In this document: in pieces, positions 59,974 through 64,000 of the stretch
Layout: every line of letters begins with the position of its first letter
Numbering within the stretch: the first letter of the stretch is position 1
Assembly: GCF_900108475.1 (NCBI RefSeq)
Contig: NZ_FNWO01000006.1
Location: forward strand, 1 to 64,000
DNA: 64,000 bases
Direction: 5' to 3'
From: Magnetospirillum fulvum
GTDB lineage: Bacteria > Pseudomonadota > Alphaproteobacteria > Rhodospirillales > Magnetospirillaceae
Made by a program: the position numbers and the translations under genes
The notes under the pieces: model-generated
Database searches by the model: none
Seen by the model: the letters and a program-made list of their open reading frames with translations, nothing else
Told to the model about the DNA's origin: nothing

Positions 59974-61754
59974 AACTGTTCCCCTCCCGCCGCCGTCCCG
60001 GCTTTCATGCCGGGGACGATCTTCAAGCCGGGATCGCTGTCCGGCTTGACGGCGTCCGCAGCGAAGCGTTGGAAACCGGCCGGTCGCGATTAATCGCGAC
60101 CGCTTTGGCTTTTGTGGTCGTGTTCGGCGTCATCGCGGTGCGGCTGGTCGATGTCTCGGTGCTCGACCAGCAGCCCGCGCGCCAAAGCGGACCGGCCAAG
60201 GCCCGCGCCGACGGGATCGAGATGGAACGGGCCGACATCACCGACCGCAACGGGGTGCTGCTCGCCTCGTCGCTGCCGACCGTGTCGCTGTTCGCCCGCC
60301 CCGACGATATCCGCGCCGCCCGCGTCGATGTCGAGCAGGCGGCGGTCCGGCTGACCGAGATTTTGCCCGAACTCGACGTCGCCGAGACCGCGGCGGCGCT
60401 GTCGTCGTCGCGCCAGTTCGTCTATCTGCGCCGCAACCTGACGCCGCGCCAGCATCAGGACGTCAACGCGCTCGGCATTCCCGGCCTGCAATTCGAAAAA
60501 GGCGAAAGCCGGGTCTATCCCCACGGCAGCCTGCTCGCCCACGTCGTCGGCATGACCGACATCGACAATAGCGGCATCGCCGGAATCGAAAAGCGGTTCG
60601 AGTCCACGCTGCACGAAAGCCGCGAACCGCTGATGCTGTCGATCGACATCCGGGTCCAGACCATCGTCCGCGACGAACTGGCCCGCGCCGTCACCGAGTT
60701 CCGCGCCATCGGCGCGACTGGGATGGTGATGGATGCCCGTACCGGTGAATTGCTGGCGATGGTCAGCCTGCCCGATTTCGACCCCAACGACCCGCCGCCG
60801 GGGACCGATCCCGCCTTGTTCAACCGCGCCACCAAAGGCGCCTACGAGATGGGCTCGACCTTCAAGCTGTTCAACACCGCGGTCGCGCTCGACAGCGGCC
60901 GGATCGGGATGACCAGCAGCTTCGACGCCACCAAGCCGCTGGTGTTCGCCGGGCACGTCATCCACGACGACCACGCCCAGAACCGCTGGATGAGCGTTCC
61001 CGAAATCCTGATCCATTCCTCGAACATCGGGTCGGCGCGGATGGCGCTCGACGTCGGCACCGAGGCCCAGCGCGCCTTCATGGCCCGGATCGGCATGCTG
61101 GCCCCCCCGGCGATCGAACTGCCCGAGGTCGGCGCGCCGCTGGTGCCCAATCCCTGGCGCGAGATCAACACGATCACCATCGCTTTCGGCCATGGACTGT
61201 CGGTGACGCCGCTGCAATTGCTGGCCGGAACCGCCGCGCTGGTCAATGGCGGCGAGTACCGCAACCCAACCCTGCTTGCCCACGTCCCCGACGAACAGAT
61301 CCCCGGCGTCCGGGTCATCAAGCCCAAGACCTCGGCCCAGATCCGCGAATTGATGCGGATGGTCGTCACCGAGGGTACCGGCAAGAAGGCCGACGTGCCC
61401 GGCTACGAAGTCGGCGGCAAGACCGGCACCGCCGAAAAGGTCGGCCATGGCGGCTATCGTCGCAAGGCGGTGCTGTCCTCGTTCATCGCCGCCTTCCCGA
61501 TGGACGATCCCCGCTATGTCGTCCTGGTGATGGTCGATGAGCCCCAGGCAACGCGCGAGACCTTCGGCTTCATCGCCGCCGGTTGGACCGCCGCGCCCGC
61601 CGCCGGTCGGGTGATTGCCCAGATCGCCCCGCTGCTGGGGCTGATGCCCAAACCCCCCGCCCCGCCCCAACCGGTCGCCGAGCGCAACCGCGACGGACGT
61701 CCCGCCACCGCCACCAGCCAAACGGGAGGCCACGACGTTGCCGCGGTTGACTGA
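59970..61754 (+). CDS. ftsI: Peptidoglycan transpeptidase FtsI (PBP3)
   Basis: A 594-aa septal class-B penicillin-binding protein. N-terminal membrane helix (about 43-63), dimerisation domain starting RADITDRNGVLLASSLPTVS, and transpeptidase domain with active-site Ser in YEMGSTFKLF, SxN in HSSNIGSA and KTGT in GGKTGTAEK. A Pro-rich C-terminal tail. It overlaps the murE start by 17 bp. Confidence 0.95.
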   Translation: MKLFPSRRRPGFHAGDDLQAGIAVRLDGVRSEALETGRSRLIATALAFVVVFGVIAVRLVDVSVLDQQPARQSGPAKARADGIEMERADITDRNGVLLASSLPTVSLFARPDDIRAARVDVEQAAVRLTEILPELDVAETAAALSSSRQFVYLRRNLTPRQHQDVNALGIPGLQFEKGESRVYPHGSLLAHVVGMTDIDNSGIAGIEKRFESTLHESREPLMLSIDIRVQTIVRDELARAVTEFRAIGATGMVMDARTGELLAMVSLPDFDPNDPPPGTDPALFNRATKGAYEMGSTFKLFNTAVALDSGRIGMTSSFDATKPLVFAGHVIHDDHAQNRWMSVPEILIHSSNIGSARMALDVGTEAQRAFMARIGMLAPPAIELPEVGAPLVPNPWREINTITIAFGHGLSVTPLQLLAGTAALVNGGEYRNPTLLAHVPDEQIPGVRVIKPKTSAQIRELMRMVVTEGTGKKADVPGYEVGGKTGTAEKVGHGGYRRKAVLSSFIAAFPMDDPRYVVLVMVDEPQATRETFGFIAAGWTAAPAAGRVIAQIAPLLGLMPKPPAPPQPVAERNRDGRPATATSQTGGHDVAAVD

Positions 61755-64000
61755 CCTGTTACCCAGCCATACCGGCCCCGATCCGATCGTCACCGGACTG
61801 ACCGCCGATTCCCGGCAGGTCCGGCCCGGTTTCCTGTTCGCCGCCCTGCCCGGCAGCCGCGCCGACGGTCGCGCCTTTGTCCCCGCCGCGCTGGCCGCCG
61901 GTGCGGTGGCGATCCTGGTTCCCGACGGCACGATCGTCGATGGACTGCCCGAGACGGTCGCGCTGATCCACGCCCCCAATCCGCGCCGTCGGCTGGCGCT
62001 GCTGGCCGCCGCCTTCGCCGGAGCCCAGCCCGAAACAATGGTGGCGGTGACCGGCACCAACGGCAAGACCTCGACCGCCTGGTTCTTCCGCAAGATCATG
62101 GGAGTTCTGGGCCACCGCGCCGCCGCGATCGGCACTCTGGGCGTGATCGCCGAGGGCTGGGACGGGCCAAGCGGGTTGACCACTCCCGATCCGGTCGCGC
62201 TGCACACGATCCTGGCCAAGCTGGCCGGAATGGGGGTGACCCATGCCAGCCTGGAAGCATCGAGCCACGGGCTCGATCAGGAGCGGCTGGACGGAGTCGT
62301 GCTGAAGGCCGCCGCCTTCACCAACCTGACCCGCGACCATCTCGATTATCACCGCGACATGGAAGCCTATGCGGCGGCGAAGCGGCGATTGTTCAGCGAA
62401 TTGCTCCATGGCGACAGTGTCGCCGTCATCGACATGGACAGCGACTGGTCGCCTTATTTCGCCCGTGCCGCGACCGAGCACGGCCGCCGCCTGATCACCA
62501 CCGGCGCGGCTGGAAACGACATCCGCCTGATCGAATCCCGCCCGACTCCGTCCGGCCAGGATCTGCGCCTGACCCTGTTCGGCCGCGAGGTCTCGGTCGC
62601 CCTGCCGCTGGCGGGACGGTTCCAGGCCCATAACGCGCTGTCGGCGCTGGGTCTGGCGATCGCGATCGGCGAGGATGCCGACCGCGCCCTGGCGGCGCTG
62701 GAAAGCCTGGACGGCGTCCCCGGACGGCTGGAACGAGTGGCCGAGCGCGCCAACGGAGCCGCGATCTTCGTCGATTACGCCCACACCCCCGACGCGCTGG
62801 AAACCGTGCTGCGGGCGTTGAAGCCCCATGCCTCGCGGCGGCTGGTGGCGCTGTTCGGCTGCGGCGGCGACCGCGATCCGGGCAAGCGCGGGCTGATGGG
62901 CTCGATCGCCGGACGGCTGGCCGACGCCGCAATCGTCACCGACGACAATCCGCGCGGCGAAGCCCCCGCCGCGATCCGCGCCGCGATCCTGGGCGGCTGC
63001 CTGGGCGGGATCGAGATCGGCGACCGCCACGCCGCCATCCGCACCGCGATTGCCGGACTGGAAGCGGGCGACGTGCTGGTGATCGCGGGCAAGGGCCATG
63101 AGACCGGCCAGATCGTCGGCGAGTCCGTTCTGCCGTTCGACGATGCCGCCGAGGCCCGCGCCGCCGTCGCCGCCGTCGATGGCCATCTGGGTGGCGACCT
63201 GCCGCTGTGGACCGCCGCCGAGGCCGCCGAGGCCGCCTCGGGAACCTTGACGGGCCGCAGTTGGCTCGCCTTCGGGGTGTCGATCGACAGCCGCTCGCTG
63301 CGTCCGGGCGATCTGTTCGTCGCCCTGGCCGGTCCCCAGCACGACGGCCACGACCATGTCGCCGCCGCGCTGGAAGCCGGAGCCGCCGCCGCGATCGTTT
63401 CCCGCCGTCCCGAGGGCGTGGCCGAGGACGCGCCGCTGCTGCTGGTCGCCGACACCACCGCCGCTCTGTCGGCGCTGGCGCGGGCCGCCCGCGCCCGCTC
63501 CAAGGCCCGGATCGCCGCGATCACCGGCAGCGTCGGCAAGACCGGGACCAAGGAAATGCTGGGTCTGGCCTTGGCCGAGCAGGGGGCGACCCACACCACG
63601 GCGGGCAACCTCAACAATCATTACGGTGTGCCGCTGTCGCTGGCCCGGATGCCGCGCGACGCCGCCTTCGCCGTGTTCGAACTGGGGATGAACCATCCGG
63701 GCGAACTGACCCCGCTGTCGGCGCTGGTCCGGCCCCATGTCGCGATCATCACCGCCGTCGAAGCGGTCCATCTCGAATTCTTCGCCTCGACCGAAGAGAT
63801 CGCCGACGCCAAGGCCGAAATCTTAAACGGTCTGGAGCCGGACGGGATCGCGATCCTGCCGCGCGACAACCGCTATTTCCACCGTCTGGCCGGGGCCGCC
63901 GCGATCCTGGGCCACAAGGCGCGGTCGTTCGGCAACCATATCGATTCGACCGCCCGGCTGCTCGATTGCGGCATTGATCCCGGCTCGACCGCCGTGTTCG
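61738..64000 (+). CDS. murE-murF: MurE-MurF fusion ligase (3' end beyond the window)
   Basis: One open frame from TTG 61738 (GGGAGG 8 bases upstream) with no stop to position 64000. Residues 1-485 are MurE: VAVTGTNGKTSTAWFFRKIM, EASSHGLDQERL, NLTRDHLDYH, FVDYAHTPDALE and DDNPRGE, the last specifying meso-diaminopimelate. Directly after GHETGQIVGESVLPFDD and about 20 residues, MurF begins (LPLWTAAEAAEAA, SIDSRSLRPGDLFVAL, ITGSVGKTGTKEMLGLAL, NLNNHYGVPLSLAR, FELGMNHPGE). The protein would carry out two consecutive cytoplasmic steps, UDP-MurNAc-dipeptide to pentapeptide. MurE/MurF fusions are known from some bacteria. Incomplete here after about 269 MurF residues. Confidence 0.92.
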   Translation, partial: MPRLTDLLPSHTGPDPIVTGLTADSRQVRPGFLFAALPGSRADGRAFVPAALAAGAVAILVPDGTIVDGLPETVALIHAPNPRRRLALLAAAFAGAQPETMVAVTGTNGKTSTAWFFRKIMGVLGHRAAAIGTLGVIAEGWDGPSGLTTPDPVALHTILAKLAGMGVTHASLEASSHGLDQERLDGVVLKAAAFTNLTRDHLDYHRDMEAYAAAKRRLFSELLHGDSVAVIDMDSDWSPYFARAATEHGRRLITTGAAGNDIRLIESRPTPSGQDLRLTLFGREVSVALPLAGRFQAHNALSALGLAIAIGEDADRALAALESLDGVPGRLERVAERANGAAIFVDYAHTPDALETVLRALKPHASRRLVALFGCGGDRDPGKRGLMGSIAGRLADAAIVTDDNPRGEAPAAIRAAILGGCLGGIEIGDRHAAIRTAIAGLEAGDVLVIAGKGHETGQIVGESVLPFDDAAEARAAVAAVDGHLGGDLPLWTAAEAAEAASGTLTGRSWLAFGVSIDSRSLRPGDLFVALAGPQHDGHDHVAAALEAGAAAAIVSRRPEGVAEDAPLLLVADTTAALSALARAARARSKARIAAITGSVGKTGTKEMLGLALAEQGATHTTAGNLNNHYGVPLSLARMPRDAAFAVFELGMNHPGELTPLSALVRPHVAIITAVEAVHLEFFASTEEIADAKAEILNGLEPDGIAILPRDNRYFHRLAGAAAILGHKARSFGNHIDSTARLLDCGIDPGSTAVF

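Noticed and set aside
61759-63771. 670-codon minus-strand frame opposite murE-murF
   Set aside because: The plus strand carries conserved MurE and MurF motifs throughout; the antisense frame is low-complexity Gly/Gln/Arg/Asp-rich.

Overview
The window is GC-rich DNA from an alphaproteobacterium, most likely a motile spirillum of the Rhodospirillales (Phaeospirillum/Magnetospirillum type). The indicators are a flagellar flgBC-fliE-fliQR-flhB block followed by a cell-cycle kinase of the CckA type, an alphaproteobacterial CheZ, a meso-diaminopimelate-type MurE, many PAS-containing sensor kinases and an NADPH glutamate synthase. Genus assignment is inference. The window contains no rRNA, tRNA or CRISPR that I can see.

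Layout. 1-6.5 kb: possible insertion-sequence end, then gltBD (glutamate synthase), minus strand. 6.5-17.6 kb: an Aer-like aerotaxis sensor split into a chemoreceptor and a separate PAS protein, aat, nadV, an aminopeptidase P, cytochrome b561, a SPOR-like lipoprotein, a small membrane protein and two convergent, related response regulators. Two nearly identical 264-bp inverted-repeat elements lie here, each with a 6-bp target duplication. 18-23.3 kb: acyl-CoA synthetase and a five-gene ECF-type nickel/cobalt importer. 23.3-37.7 kb: a signalling island of five sensor histidine kinases plus a periplasmic binding protein, without any DNA-binding response regulator. 37.6-46.5 kb: VUT-family and SBF-like transporters, then several cell-wall genes (SLT transglycosylase, mtgA, MurC/Mpl-like ligase, LD-carboxypeptidase, VanX-like dipeptidase) and a protein methyltransferase. 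46.5-50.3 kb: an adenosine-deaminase-like lipoprotein and uvrB. 50.4-57 kb: flagellar genes, cckA and cheZ. 57.1-64 kb: the RNase P RNA gene, four MraZ boxes and the dcw cluster mraZ-rsmH-ftsL-ftsI-murE/murF, in which murE and murF form one continuous reading frame that runs off the window.

The most novel-looking signals are non-coding. (1) A pair of unannotated structured small RNA genes (about 17829-17986 and 33721-33879) share promoter position, three hairpins plus terminator, and an identical CUUGAACUCC loop, while the rest of the sequence diverges. (2) The 264-bp MITE-like element carries a two-way terminator. One copy sits precisely between the stop codons of two convergent genes; the other splits a 51-codon open frame. 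The protein-coding content is otherwise mostly recognisable, with a few unusual architectures (split Aer, fused MurE-MurF, CckA without visible membrane helices).
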